Below are positions 26,533-34,562 of a stretch of DNA of 64,000 nucleotides, one piece after another; position 1 is the first letter of the stretch; every line of letters starts with the position of its first letter. The notes below the pieces were generated by a model, which saw nothing but the letters and a program-made list of their open reading frames with translations, was not told the DNA's origin and did no database searches. The stretch is from NCBI GenBank assembly GCA_026708265.1, contig JAPOVI010000021.1:21363-85362 (forward strand), read 5' to 3'. Both the position numbers and the translations under genes were made by a program. The DNA is from Acidobacteriota bacterium (lineage in GTDB: Bacteria > Acidobacteriota > Vicinamibacteria > Vicinamibacterales > UBA8438).

Positions 26533-28167
26533 ATGCGCGTCCTGAACGAGCGTCTCGCCGTTCCGGGTCTCATCTTCTTGCTCCTCCTCCCGATGGCGGC
26601 CGAGAGCGCGGTGGGCCTCGGCGCGGGGGGCTCGGGCGCGACGGGGGGCCGCGGCGGGGTCGGCGCCCCGCCGGACCTGCGCCTCGTGGAGGCGATGGCG
26701 GCGCGCGACACGGCGCGCGTGCGGGCGCTGGTCGAAGCCGAGGAGGCGGAGGTCAACGCCGCGCGGGCCGACGGGGCGACGGCGCTGCTCTGGGCGGCAC
26801 ACTGGGACGACGCCGAGGCGGTGGAGCTGCTCCTGCGGGCCGGCGCGGACGTCAATGCCGCGGACGACCACGGCGTGACGCCCCTGGCGCGCGCGACCGA
26901 GAACGCGAGCGTGTCGATGGTCGCGCGGCTGCTCGCGGCGGGGGCGGACCCCAACGCGGCCCAGTCCAACGGACTGACGCCGCTGATGACGGCCGCGCGC
27001 ACCGGCAGCCTCGCCGTCGTGCAGGCGCTGCTGGCCCGCGACGCCGACGTCGACGCGGCCACGGCCTCGACGCACGAGACGGCGCTGATGTGGGCGGTCG
27101 CCGGACGCCACCGGGAGGTCGCCCGCGCGCTCGTCGAGCGCGGCGCCGCCGTGCATCCCCAACCGGGGCAGGCGTTCTCGCCGCTCGTCGCCGCGGCCCG
27201 GAACGGCGACGTCGAGACGGCCGGGATCCTGCTCGGCGCCGGCGCCGGCGTGGACGACGCCGGTTCGGACGGCGCCCATCCGCTGGCCTACGCGATCATC
27301 GCCGGCCAGAGCGCGTTCGCCCACTTCCTGCTGGAGCGGGGCGCCGACCCCGACGGGGCGGTCGGCGGCGTCACGGCCCTGCACGCGGCGGCGGGCTCGG
27401 TCGGCCCCTGGCTGAAGGCGTGGAACCGCACCCACGGCGCGCGGGCCGGCCGGCTCACGCTGGACGAGCGCCTGGCCCTCGTGGACGCCCTGCTGGCCCG
27501 CGGGGCCGATCCCAACGCACGCACGACCGCCTCCGACGTGACGGGGCAGGGCTTCGTCCGGAACGGCGCCTATGACACCTTCGCGACCGGAACCGGCGAC
27601 GTGGCCGGCGCGACGCCGCTGTGGGTGGCGGCGTACGCCGCGAACCCCGGCCCGGGCAGCTCGTCGTTCCGGGGACGCCGGCCCACGCCGAGCTCGAACG
27701 GCGCCATCCTGCGCCGCCTGCTCGCGGGGGGCGCGCGGCCCGACAGCACGCCGATCGACGGCACGACGGCGCTCATGGCCGCGGCCGGCTGCGGGCGCGC
27801 GGCGCACCTCACGAACGTGCCGCGGGCACCCCGCGTGCCGACCGCGGAAGAAGCCGTCGAGATCCTCATCGCGGCCGGGGTGGACGTGAACGCCATCAAC
27901 GAGGGCGACTTCACGGCCCTGCACTGCGCGGCCTTCAGCGGCCTGAACGAGGTGGTGCGGCAGCTCGTGGAGCACGGAGCCGACATCGACGCGCGCGACT
28001 GGCGGGGGCGCACGGCGTTCCGTCTCGCCGAGGGCGCCAAGCAGTCGTTCCACTACCAGGAGTGGCCGGGAGTGGCGGCGCTGCTCGCGGAGCTGGGCGC
28101 CGACACCAGCCTCGGCATCCCGGGCACCATCCACGAGCGCCTGCGCGGACTCCTGGCGGCCCGCTAG
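26533..28167 (+). CDS. Exported ankyrin-repeat protein 2, tandem duplicate, module A
   Basis: 544 residues from ATG 26533. It has GAGGAG eight bases upstream and aligns with the 'MRVL' start of its neighbour. ATG 26512 adds seven residues. The signal peptide is 'LAVPGLIFLLLLPMAAESAVG'. From 'DLRLVEAMAARDTAR' to 'GTIHERLRGLLAAR' it matches ankyrin protein 1 along its whole length, with long near-identical nucleotide runs, so this is a recent tandem duplication. Differences cluster in the signal peptide and in the insert before 'GRRPTPSSNGAILRRLLAGGA'. Probably co-transcribed with the first copy. Confidence 0.87.
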   Translation: MRVLNERLAVPGLIFLLLLPMAAESAVGLGAGGSGATGGRGGVGAPPDLRLVEAMAARDTARVRALVEAEEAEVNAARADGATALLWAAHWDDAEAVELLLRAGADVNAADDHGVTPLARATENASVSMVARLLAAGADPNAAQSNGLTPLMTAARTGSLAVVQALLARDADVDAATASTHETALMWAVAGRHREVARALVERGAAVHPQPGQAFSPLVAAARNGDVETAGILLGAGAGVDDAGSDGAHPLAYAIIAGQSAFAHFLLERGADPDGAVGGVTALHAAAGSVGPWLKAWNRTHGARAGRLTLDERLALVDALLARGADPNARTTASDVTGQGFVRNGAYDTFATGTGDVAGATPLWVAAYAANPGPGSSSFRGRRPTPSSNGAILRRLLAGGARPDSTPIDGTTALMAAAGCGRAAHLTNVPRAPRVPTAEEAVEILIAAGVDVNAINEGDFTALHCAAFSGLNEVVRQLVEHGADIDARDWRGRTAFRLAEGAKQSFHYQEWPGVAALLAELGADTSLGIPGTIHERLRGLLAAR

Positions 28168-28171
28168 GGGG

Positions 28172-28177
28172 TAGGGT
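28172..28177 (+). promoter_or_regulatory. Candidate -10 element (TAGGGT)
   Basis: A weak hexamer 77 bp before the cytochrome c'-like start, in the 86 bp after the second ankyrin gene. Confidence 0.2.
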
Positions 28178-28253
28178 AGCCGCAGGCGAGGGTGCCCGGG
28201 CGGCGGGTGTCCGGGCGGGCTCGATTCCCGACGCGACTGCGCATGGAGGTCGA

Positions 28254-28691
28254 ATGACAGGTCGTCCGGCGGCGTGGGTGGCCGCGTTCGTGGTCGGGGC
28301 GGGGACCTTGGGGTCCGCGCAGAAGGTGATCGGCCCCGAGGAGTTCGATCGCGCGATGAAGACCGTCGGCGCCGCGCTCGAGGCCGCGGAGGAGGCGCTG
28401 GGCTCCGCCGCCTACGTGGACGCCAAGACGCCCCTGGCCCTCTCCCGGCAGGTGCTGGCCTCCACCCGGCCGGAATGGGAGGTCCTCGGGCAACCCGACG
28501 CCGTGCGGATGAACCGCGAGGCGGTCGCTGCGCTGGACGCGCTCGACAAGGCCCTGTCGGCGGCGGCGGTCGATGCCGCGGTCGTGACCGCGGCCTTCGA
28601 GGACGTCAACCGCGCCTGCGACGCGTGCCACGCCGTCCACCGCGAGGGTGACGCGCAGACCGGCTACCGCATCCGATCCGCGCGGCGCTGA
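28254..28691 (+). CDS. Exported cytochrome c'-like protein (class II)
   Basis: 145 residues from ATG 28254, preceded by GGAGG. The track lists it only inside a longer shadow. A short Sec signal ('AWVAAFVVGAGTLGSAQ') precedes a helix-rich body with no N-terminal haem site. The single haem site, 'CDACHAVHR' (Cys122, Cys125, His126), lies near the C-terminus. That is the layout of four-helix class II cytochromes such as cytochrome c' and c556. It lies after the two ankyrin genes and may share their transcript. A role in electron transfer or gas binding is plausible. Confidence 0.78.
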   Translation: MTGRPAAWVAAFVVGAGTLGSAQKVIGPEEFDRAMKTVGAALEAAEEALGSAAYVDAKTPLALSRQVLASTRPEWEVLGQPDAVRMNREAVAALDALDKALSAAAVDAAVVTAAFEDVNRACDACHAVHREGDAQTGYRIRSARR

Positions 28692-28800
28692 GGCGCCGGC
28701 GGCCGCCGGAGTCGCCCGCTCCGCGGCGTCCGCCGCCGACCGTCCGCGAGGCAGGAGCGTGCCGTGCGGGAGCCCGCGTGCAGGCAGCCTGCAGTGCCCG

Positions 28801-30441
28801 TCAGGGTGCCGCGAGCGCGGTGAACGCCGCCTCCAACGCCGACTCGGCCTCCTGCAGCGCGCCGCGCGCCCCGTCCAGCCAGCGTCGGCCGGAGTCCAGC
28901 CGCTGCCGCCCTTCCCGCAGCATCCTGCGCGTCTCCGCCGGCTGCGGCCCGCCGAGGCCCCGTCGCGCCGCCACCATCCGCTCGGGATCGAGGGCCTCGC
29001 GGATCCGGTCGACGCTCACGGGCAGCGGCTCGCCGTAGGTCTCCTCGTAGACGTGCAGCAGCTCCTCGCCGGTGAGCTCCTTGGGGCGTTTGCCGTGCGC
29101 TCGGCCGTACTCGGTCAGCTCCGACGCATAGTGGTGGCCTTCGCGGAACGGCACCTCGGCGTGCCGGAGCAGGGTGTCGGCCACCTCCGTCATGGTGGCG
29201 TAGTCCGCGTCCACCTCGGCCAGGGACCGCGCGGGATCGACGACGAGGCCGGCCACGACGTCCGCGTAGAGGGCATACATGCGCCGCGCCTTCTCCGCGG
29301 TCTCCAGCACCTGGTCCGCGCCGCGGTAGTCGATCATCCCGGTCGACGTGTTGTGCGCGGTGAGGAAGACCGTCTGCGCGTCGCCGAGCACCGTGCTCGC
29401 CACCTGGCGCAGCCGCTCGAGGGCGATCGGGTTCCGCTTCTGCGGCATGATGCTGCTGATGCCGGTCAGCGAGCGGTCGAGCAGCAGCCACGGCGCGGGG
29501 TCGTGGTACTGCACCTGCACGTCCTCGCTGAACTGCCCGACGCCGATGGCGGAGATGGCGAGGGCCGAGGCGAGTTCCGTCTTGGAATCGACCGACGACA
29601 CGTGGTTGGCGTCGTAGGAGTTCTCGAGGACGCCGCCGAAGCCGAGCAGCGCGGCCAACCGCTCCCGGTCGATGGGAAAGCCCGACGTGCCGAGCGCCGC
29701 CGCTCCGAGCGGGCTCCGGTTCACCCGGGCGTAGGCCTGCTCGAGCCGCTGCGCGTCGCGCTCGAGGGCCGCCGCGAACGCCAGCAGGTAGTGAGCCAGC
29801 GAGGTCGGCTGCGCCTGCACGCCGTGCGTGTAGCCCGGGATGATCGTCCCCGTGTGCCGTTCCGCAAGCGCCAGGAGCGCGCCGCGCGGCGCGAGAAGCG
29901 ATTCGTACGTGTCGAGCAGGGCCGCCCGCAGCACCAGCCGCCGCGACGTCGAGCCGATGTCCTGCCGGCTGCGGCCGGTGTGCAGCCGCGACGCCCCGCG
30001 GCCGACCACCTCCACCAGGCGCTCCTCGAAGACGAGGTAGTCGGACGAGCGCCGGGAGCCCGGCTCGGTCTGCTCCCCGAGGACCTGCGCGATGCCCGCT
30101 GCGATCGTCGCCGCGAGCGGCGCCGGCACGAGGCCGGCCTCCGCGAGCATGACGATCGACGCCTTGTTAATCTGTCCCAGCCGGTCGAAGTCGTCGCGCT
30201 CACCCTGCGCCGCCGCGCCGGCCGGGAAGAGTGCGAGCGCCAGCATCAGCAGGATGCAGCCCGCGGCGGGAACGAAGGGTCCTGACGAACCTGCCCGCCG
30301 GGATGGAACGCGGGTTCCGCCGGCACCGGGAAGGAGCGCCGACACGAGTCGAACGAACGGCGGGCCAACACCGGTGTGCGTCCGCGTGGGGCGGTCGGTG
30401 CTCGCAGACGAAGTGGTCGCGCGCCTCTCGAGTGCTCTCAT
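28801..30441 (-). CDS. Exported argininosuccinate-lyase-like protein
   Basis: 546 residues from ATG 30441, which has GAAGGG six bases upstream. From about residue 80 it matches the fumarase/argininosuccinate lyase superfamily: 'RLHTGRSRQDIG', 'NRSPLGAAALGTSGFPIDRERLAALLGF', the signature 'SSIMPQKRNPIALERLR', 'STGMIDYRGADQVLETAEKA' and 'SELTEYGRAHGK'. The usual 'WGGRF' start is missing. Instead there is an 80-residue leader with a strong hydrophobic segment and cleavage-like site ('GCILLMLALALFPAGAAAQG'), so export is predicted, which is unusual for this superfamily. No arg biosynthesis gene is adjacent. I would not call it ArgH. Confidence 0.78.
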   Translation of the reverse strand: MRALERRATTSSASTDRPTRTHTGVGPPFVRLVSALLPGAGGTRVPSRRAGSSGPFVPAAGCILLMLALALFPAGAAAQGERDDFDRLGQINKASIVMLAEAGLVPAPLAATIAAGIAQVLGEQTEPGSRRSSDYLVFEERLVEVVGRGASRLHTGRSRQDIGSTSRRLVLRAALLDTYESLLAPRGALLALAERHTGTIIPGYTHGVQAQPTSLAHYLLAFAAALERDAQRLEQAYARVNRSPLGAAALGTSGFPIDRERLAALLGFGGVLENSYDANHVSSVDSKTELASALAISAIGVGQFSEDVQVQYHDPAPWLLLDRSLTGISSIMPQKRNPIALERLRQVASTVLGDAQTVFLTAHNTSTGMIDYRGADQVLETAEKARRMYALYADVVAGLVVDPARSLAEVDADYATMTEVADTLLRHAEVPFREGHHYASELTEYGRAHGKRPKELTGEELLHVYEETYGEPLPVSVDRIREALDPERMVAARRGLGGPQPAETRRMLREGRQRLDSGRRWLDGARGALQEAESALEAAFTALAAP

Positions 30442-30574
30442 CGGGTCCCTTCCTCCTCCGGATCGTACGGCGCTCCCGAGAGCGTACCACCGCCGCCCGC
30501 GGGACGCCGGCCCCGACCGCCGCGGCGACCCCGGTTGCTCCCTCCCATGGACGAGCGACAGGGCGCGCCGCAAG

Positions 30575-30580
30575 TAGGAT
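30575..30580 (+). promoter_or_regulatory. Candidate -10 element (TAGGAT)
   Basis: Lies in the 166 bp divergent region, 28 bp before the antiporter start, so the leader would be short. No -35 box. Confidence 0.3.
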
Positions 30581-30607
30581 AGGCCGCGGAGTGGTCGATG
30601 GAGCCCG

Positions 30608-31888
30608 ATGGAGCCTGAACTCCTTGCATCGTTCGCAGTCGCGCTCCTCGCGTTCGGAGTCGTGTCGCGGAGACTGGAGCGCGGCTTCCTCACGCCCCCG
30701 ATGGTCTTCGTGTCGCTCGGAATCGCGATGGGGCAGCTCGGGTGGCTCGGCTCTGCAAGCGGCCTGCTGCACGCTCTGGCGGAGCTGACGCTGGCGCTGG
30801 TCCTCTTCACGGACGCGGCGCGCATCGACTTCGCGCACCTGCGTCACGAGGCGAGTCTGCCGGCCCGGTTGCTGGGCATCGGCCTCCCGCTGACGGTCGC
30901 GGCGGGCGCGGTCGCGGCGTGGGTCACCGCGCCGGAGCTGGGGCTCTGGGGCGCCGTCCTGCTGGGAGCGATCCTGGCTCCCACGGATGCGGCGCTGGGA
31001 CAGGCGGTGGTCAGCGAGACGCGCGTCCCGGTCCGGGTCCGGCAGAGCCTGAACGTCGAGAGCGGACTGAACGACGGGATCGTGCTGCCCATCGTGCTCG
31101 TGGCGGCCTCCTTCGCGGGCGCCGCGGTGGAGGGCGGCGGGGCGTTCGGTTGGCTGCCCTTCGCCGCCGCGCAACTGACGCTGGGCCCCCTGGCGGGTGT
31201 GGCGGTGGGCTACCTGGGAGGACGCGCCGTCACGAGGGCGGTGCGCGCGGACTGGATGAGCGAGCCGTTCCAGCGCCTGTCCGTGCTCGGTCTCGCGGGC
31301 CTGGCGTTCGCCTTCGCCGAACTCCTGGGGGGCAATGGCTTCCTCGGTGCGTTCGTCGCGGGTCTCACCGTCGGGCGCACGGCGCGTCCGGTATGCGCGC
31401 GTGCATGCGAGTTCGGCGAGGCGGAGGGGCAACTCCTCACCCTGGTCGTATTCGTCATCGTCGGGGGGATCATGGTGCCGGGGGCGGTCGCCCACTGGGA
31501 CTACCGCACGTGGTTGTACGCCGGCCTGAGCCTCACCCTGGTGCGCATGGCGCCGGTCGCGTTCAGTCTGGCCGGCATGGGACTCAGGCCCGCGACGCTG
31601 GCGTTCGTCGGCTGGTTCGGCCCGCGCGGCCTCGCCTCGATTCTGTACGTGCGGATCGTCGCCGGCGGCGGCCTGGCCGCCTCCGATCTCGTGGAATCGA
31701 CCGTGACCCTCACCGTGCTGCTCAGCGTCTTCCTGCACGGCGTCACCGCCTACCCGCTGTCGCGCCGCTACTGGGAGCTGCTCGCGGTGGCGCGCGACCG
31801 CTACGGGGAGGAGCACCGGCCGGTGCCCGAGCTCCCCGTGCGCATCCGTCACGCCGCCGGCGTCCGCGGCTCCCGCTCGTCGTCGTGA
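30608..31888 (+). CDS. Cation/proton antiporter (CPA1, NhaP-like)
   Basis: 426 residues with about twelve hydrophobic segments. Family motifs: 'GAILAPTDAALGQAVV' with the Asp of the ion-binding region, 'NVESGLNDGIVLPIVLV' carrying the Asn-Asp pair of the core, and 'GWFGPRGLASILYVRI' in the C-terminal half. It exchanges Na+ or K+ for H+ across the inner membrane. The hydrophilic C-terminal tail is short. Its last 40 bp overlap the end of the convergent acetyltransferase gene. Confidence 0.87.
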   Translation: MEPELLASFAVALLAFGVVSRRLERGFLTPPMVFVSLGIAMGQLGWLGSASGLLHALAELTLALVLFTDAARIDFAHLRHEASLPARLLGIGLPLTVAAGAVAAWVTAPELGLWGAVLLGAILAPTDAALGQAVVSETRVPVRVRQSLNVESGLNDGIVLPIVLVAASFAGAAVEGGGAFGWLPFAAAQLTLGPLAGVAVGYLGGRAVTRAVRADWMSEPFQRLSVLGLAGLAFAFAELLGGNGFLGAFVAGLTVGRTARPVCARACEFGEAEGQLLTLVVFVIVGGIMVPGAVAHWDYRTWLYAGLSLTLVRMAPVAFSLAGMGLRPATLAFVGWFGPRGLASILYVRIVAGGGLAASDLVESTVTLTVLLSVFLHGVTAYPLSRRYWELLAVARDRYGEEHRPVPELPVRIRHAAGVRGSRSSS

Positions 31889-32379
31889 CGGCGGCGCGTG
31901 AGAAGGTAGAACGCGGTGCCGTCGTCCGTCGTCCGCTCGAGCCGGAAGCCGAGTCGTTCGAGCACCGCGCCGGACGCCGTGTTCGGAACGTCGATGGCGG
32001 CCCGGATCTCCGTCCAGCCCAGGGTCTCGAAGGCGAACCGGCAGGCGGCAGCCGCGGCCTCGGTGGCCAGGCCCCGGCCCCAGTGGTCGGGCAGCAGCCC
32101 GTACAGCAGTTGCAGCTCGGGCGGCTCGAAGAACTCGCGGAAGCCGACGAAGCCGACGACCGGCGGGTCGCCGAGTCGCCGGACGGCCCAGAGTCCGGCG
32201 CCGCCGCTCCCGAAGCGCTGCTCGCTCGCCCGGATCTCGGCCGTCACCCAGTCGGCGGACACCGACTGGCCGTCGAGCAGGTAGCGGCGGACGTCGGCAT
32301 CGCGGAAGACGTGCAGCAGGGCGGCGCGATCGGACAAGCCGATCGGGGCCAGGTCCAGTCGCGCCGTGCTGCATCTCAT
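31849..32379 (-). CDS. GNAT acetyltransferase (RimJ/RimL-like)
   Basis: 176 residues from ATG 32379, with a G-rich ribosome site seven bases upstream. The 469-residue track ORF is mostly antisense shadow. 'TARLDLAPIGLSDRAALLHVFRDADVRRYLLDG' and 'ELQLLYGLLPDHWGRGLATEAAAAACRFAFETLGWTEIRAAIDVPNTASGAVLERLGFR' are the Acetyltransf_3 pattern, with the acetyl-CoA loop in 'HWGRGLATEA'. Substrate unknown. The 3' end overlaps the antiporter gene by 40 bp. Confidence 0.85.
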   Translation of the reverse strand: MRCSTARLDLAPIGLSDRAALLHVFRDADVRRYLLDGQSVSADWVTAEIRASEQRFGSGGAGLWAVRRLGDPPVVGFVGFREFFEPPELQLLYGLLPDHWGRGLATEAAAAACRFAFETLGWTEIRAAIDVPNTASGAVLERLGFRLERTTDDGTAFYLLTRRRHDDEREPRTPAA

Positions 32380-32548
32380 GGGCGCCCCCCCGAGAGGAGG
32401 CGCATTGTAGTCCGCGTTGCCCGCGCCGGGTCGACGTGCGAGTGCGGGCCGCGGCCATGGCAGGGTCGACGGCCGGAGTGGCGGCCGGCTCCCGACGCAC
32501 GCGCCAGCGCCTCCAACGGTCGAAACCGGGTCGTCGATGGGGGCGCGG

Positions 32549-32554
32549 TACAAT
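32549..32554 (+). promoter_or_regulatory. Candidate -10 element (TACAAT)
   Basis: A good -10 match 54 bp upstream of the KatG-like gene, in the 228 bp divergent region. No -35 at 17 bp. Confidence 0.35.
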
Positions 32555-32607
32555 CGGCAGGAGGCGGGAGAGAAACGACAAAGACAGAGAAAGAGGAGAA
32601 GACCTGG

Positions 32608-33315
32608 ATGCTTGGAAGAACGATATGCGGAGTTGCCGCGCTGGCGATGGGGACCGCTCTCGCCGTGCCCGCCGGCGAGGCCGTTGCCCAGGACCGCGCG
32701 CCCGACAACGACTACTGGTGGCCCGACCGGCTGAACCTCGATCCGCTGCGCCAGACGTCCGCGGAATCGAATCCCCTCGGTGACGACTTCGACTACCGGG
32801 AGGCATTCGAGAGCCTGGACCTCGAGGCGCGGAAGGCCGAGCTCACCGAGCTGATAACGGATTCGCAGGACTGGTGGCTCGGCGCGGATCGACGCGACAA
32901 GGACGGAGCGCTCAGGAAGCCGTTCGGCGCCACGCAGATGGGCCTCATCTACGTGAACCCGCAGGGCCCCGGCGGCAACTCCGATCCGCAGGCCGCCGCG
33001 CACGCCATCCGCGAGGCCTTCGGCCGCATGGCGATGAACGACGAGGAGACGGCGGCGCTCATCGCCGGTGGCCATACCTTTGGCAAGGCGCACGGCGTAG
33101 CGGCCTCGTCGCAGTACGTCGGTGTCGAGCCCGAAGGCGGCGGCGCCAACGGCGCGCGCATTCGCCTCGCGCCGCAGCGGGAATGGCTCGCCAACGACCC
33201 CGGGGAGCTGGCCGGCGTGCTGGAGACCCTGGCCGGTATCCAGGACGACTTCGTGCACGACTTCGTCGCCGCCTGGACGAAGGTGATGACCCTGGACCGC
33301 TTCGATCTGGAGTAG
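32608..33315 (+). CDS. katG: Exported mini-KatG: catalase-peroxidase remnant with in-frame deletions
   Basis: 235 residues against roughly 730 in KatG. AGGAGA lies 11 bases before ATG 32608. After a Sec signal ('ICGVAALAMGTALAVPAGEAVAQ') come four KatG blocks in the correct order. Residues 36-90 match the N-terminus ('SNPLGDDFDYREAFESLD', 'TDSQDWW'). Residues 91-177 match the second half of the haem domain ('MGLIYVNPQGPGGN', 'MAMNDEETAALIAGGHTFGKAHG'). Residues 178-214 match the C-domain ('GGANGARIRLAPQREW'). Residues 214-235 match the extreme C-terminus ('VHDFVAAWTKVMTLDRFDLE'). The distal Arg/Trp/His segment (RMAWHSAGTYR in KatG) is gone. The proximal His (His156) and the Tyr and Met of the Met-Tyr-Trp adduct (Tyr115, Met141) remain. 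Catalase activity is not expected. It may be a decayed gene or a new small haem protein. Confidence 0.8.
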   Translation: MLGRTICGVAALAMGTALAVPAGEAVAQDRAPDNDYWWPDRLNLDPLRQTSAESNPLGDDFDYREAFESLDLEARKAELTELITDSQDWWLGADRRDKDGALRKPFGATQMGLIYVNPQGPGGNSDPQAAAHAIREAFGRMAMNDEETAALIAGGHTFGKAHGVAASSQYVGVEPEGGGANGARIRLAPQREWLANDPGELAGVLETLAGIQDDFVHDFVAAWTKVMTLDRFDLE

Positions 33316-33423
33316 CGGGAGCGGGCGCGAGAGGAGTGTCTCTTGAGGGCCGCGGCCCGGAGCTCAGCCCGAGCGCCGGGTCGCGGCCGTCGCCCTCGCC
33401 ACGCGAGTGCCTCACTAGTCGCC

Positions 33424-34125
33424 ATGACAGTCGCGGTCATCGACGAGCTCTTCGTTCGGGTCCGGTCCACTGCCTTCTTCCTGCGCTTCACCCTGTTCAC
33501 GAGGATCCTGCTGGCCGCCGGATTCATCCCTACGGGTTTGGTCAAGCTGCTCGGGCAACGGTTCACGACCCTGCCGGATACGACTCCGATCGGGGCGTTC
33601 TTCGAGTCGATGTACCAGACCGGACTGTTCTGGAACTTCATCGGAGCGGTGCAGGTGGTCGCCGGCGTGCTCCTGCTCACGCGGCGCCACGCGCACCTGG
33701 GGGCCCTGCTGTTCCTTCCCGTCATTGCGTCCATCAACGCCATCAACCTCGCGCTGGGCTTCGGCCTGAGTACCATCATCACTAGCCTCATGCTGCTGGC
33801 GGCGTCGTACCTGTGCTGCTGGGACTACGACCGCTTCCGGAGCCTCTTCACGACCGGGCCGTTCGAGCCGCGCCACAGAATCCCGACCCAGACGCTCGAC
33901 AGATGGGAGCGCTTGGGATTCATCCTCTTCGCCATCTCCCTCCTGGCGTTCTTCGGCTCGACCCGCGATCTCGTTCCCGGGCCCGTGTCGAGACTCGCGG
34001 TTCCCACCGGCGTGGCCGCGGGTGTGTTCACCCTGTTGCGCTTCAGCGTGGTCGGCCGGCGGCGTGGGCGGGAGCACCCGGCATCATCGCCCGGCACCAG
34101 GGCCGCCGGAAGGCCAGGGCGATGA
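33424..34125 (+). CDS. DoxX-like integral membrane protein
   Basis: 233 residues from ATG 33424. Hydrophobic segments include 'FTRILLAAGFIPTGLVKLLGQRF', 'FIGAVQVVAGVLLLTRRHAHLGALLFLPVIASINAI' and 'LGFILFAISLLAFFGS'. The 'GxxPTGxxKLxG...FIGAxQVxAGxLLL' pattern is typical of DoxX-related proteins of unknown exact role, some linked to oxidative stress. It overlaps the next gene by ATGA, so it opens a three-gene coupled operon. It lies 108 bp after the KatG-like gene on the same strand. Confidence 0.72.
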   Translation: MTVAVIDELFVRVRSTAFFLRFTLFTRILLAAGFIPTGLVKLLGQRFTTLPDTTPIGAFFESMYQTGLFWNFIGAVQVVAGVLLLTRRHAHLGALLFLPVIASINAINLALGFGLSTIITSLMLLAASYLCCWDYDRFRSLFTTGPFEPRHRIPTQTLDRWERLGFILFAISLLAFFGSTRDLVPGPVSRLAVPTGVAAGVFTLLRFSVVGRRRGREHPASSPGTRAAGRPGR

Positions 34126-34562
34126 CGGCTGAGACGCGGCCCCCTATGGCTGAGCCGCAGCACCGGGAGACACTGCGACAACCCGAAGCGTTTCCGGATA
34201 CGGAAGCGTCCCCGGACGAAACGCGACGGTTGAGCCGCGGGAGAGGCGCCGAGGAAACGGGCCGCAACAGCATCACGGTGAAGATGCGGCTCGCGGGTAG
34301 TTGCGCAGGCTGGCCGAGACGCCCGAAGAGCAGCGAGTTCTACGACGCGGTCCGCGCCGAGGCGCTCAACAGCCGACAGCGGGCCATCCTGTACGTCTTC
34401 GCCCAGGAAGCCGAGTGGTACGAGCTGATCGGCGCTTGGGCCGAGGGCGCCTACACGCTGCGCCAGTTGGTGGCGGCGCTTCACCGGGCGGGGCACTCGC
34501 ATTGCCGGGCGGCGCGCCGGCTGAACGGATGGGCGATGGTGCCGGCGGAAGAGGACGAATGA
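34122..34562 (+). CDS. Hypothetical protein in DoxX operon
   Basis: 146 residues, not recognised. The ATG overlaps the DoxX-like stop (ATGA), and its own stop overlaps the next ATG in the same way, which is the main support for the frame. The first 50 residues are polar and low in order. The C-terminal half, from 'KSSEFYDAVRAEALNSRQRAILYVFAQEAEWYELIGAWAEGAYTLRQLVAALHRAG', looks like a compact helical domain. No signal or membrane segment. Confidence 0.55.
   Translation: MTAETRPPMAEPQHRETLRQPEAFPDTEASPDETRRLSRGRGAEETGRNSITVKMRLAGSCAGWPRRPKSSEFYDAVRAEALNSRQRAILYVFAQEAEWYELIGAWAEGAYTLRQLVAALHRAGHSHCRAARRLNGWAMVPAEEDE

Noticed and set aside
24879-28167. CRISPR-like regular repeats
   Set aside because: The regularity comes from ankyrin codons in two duplicated coding genes, not from identical repeats with unique spacers.
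28801-30441. Assignment as argH
   Set aside because: The protein has an export leader, lacks the normal N-terminus and has no arg gene beside it, so only superfamily membership is supported.
30742-33315. 857-residue ORF ending in KatG-like sequence
   Set aside because: Its first 620 residues are a shadow of the antiporter and other genes. The KatG-like gene has its own start, ribosome site and signal peptide at 32608.
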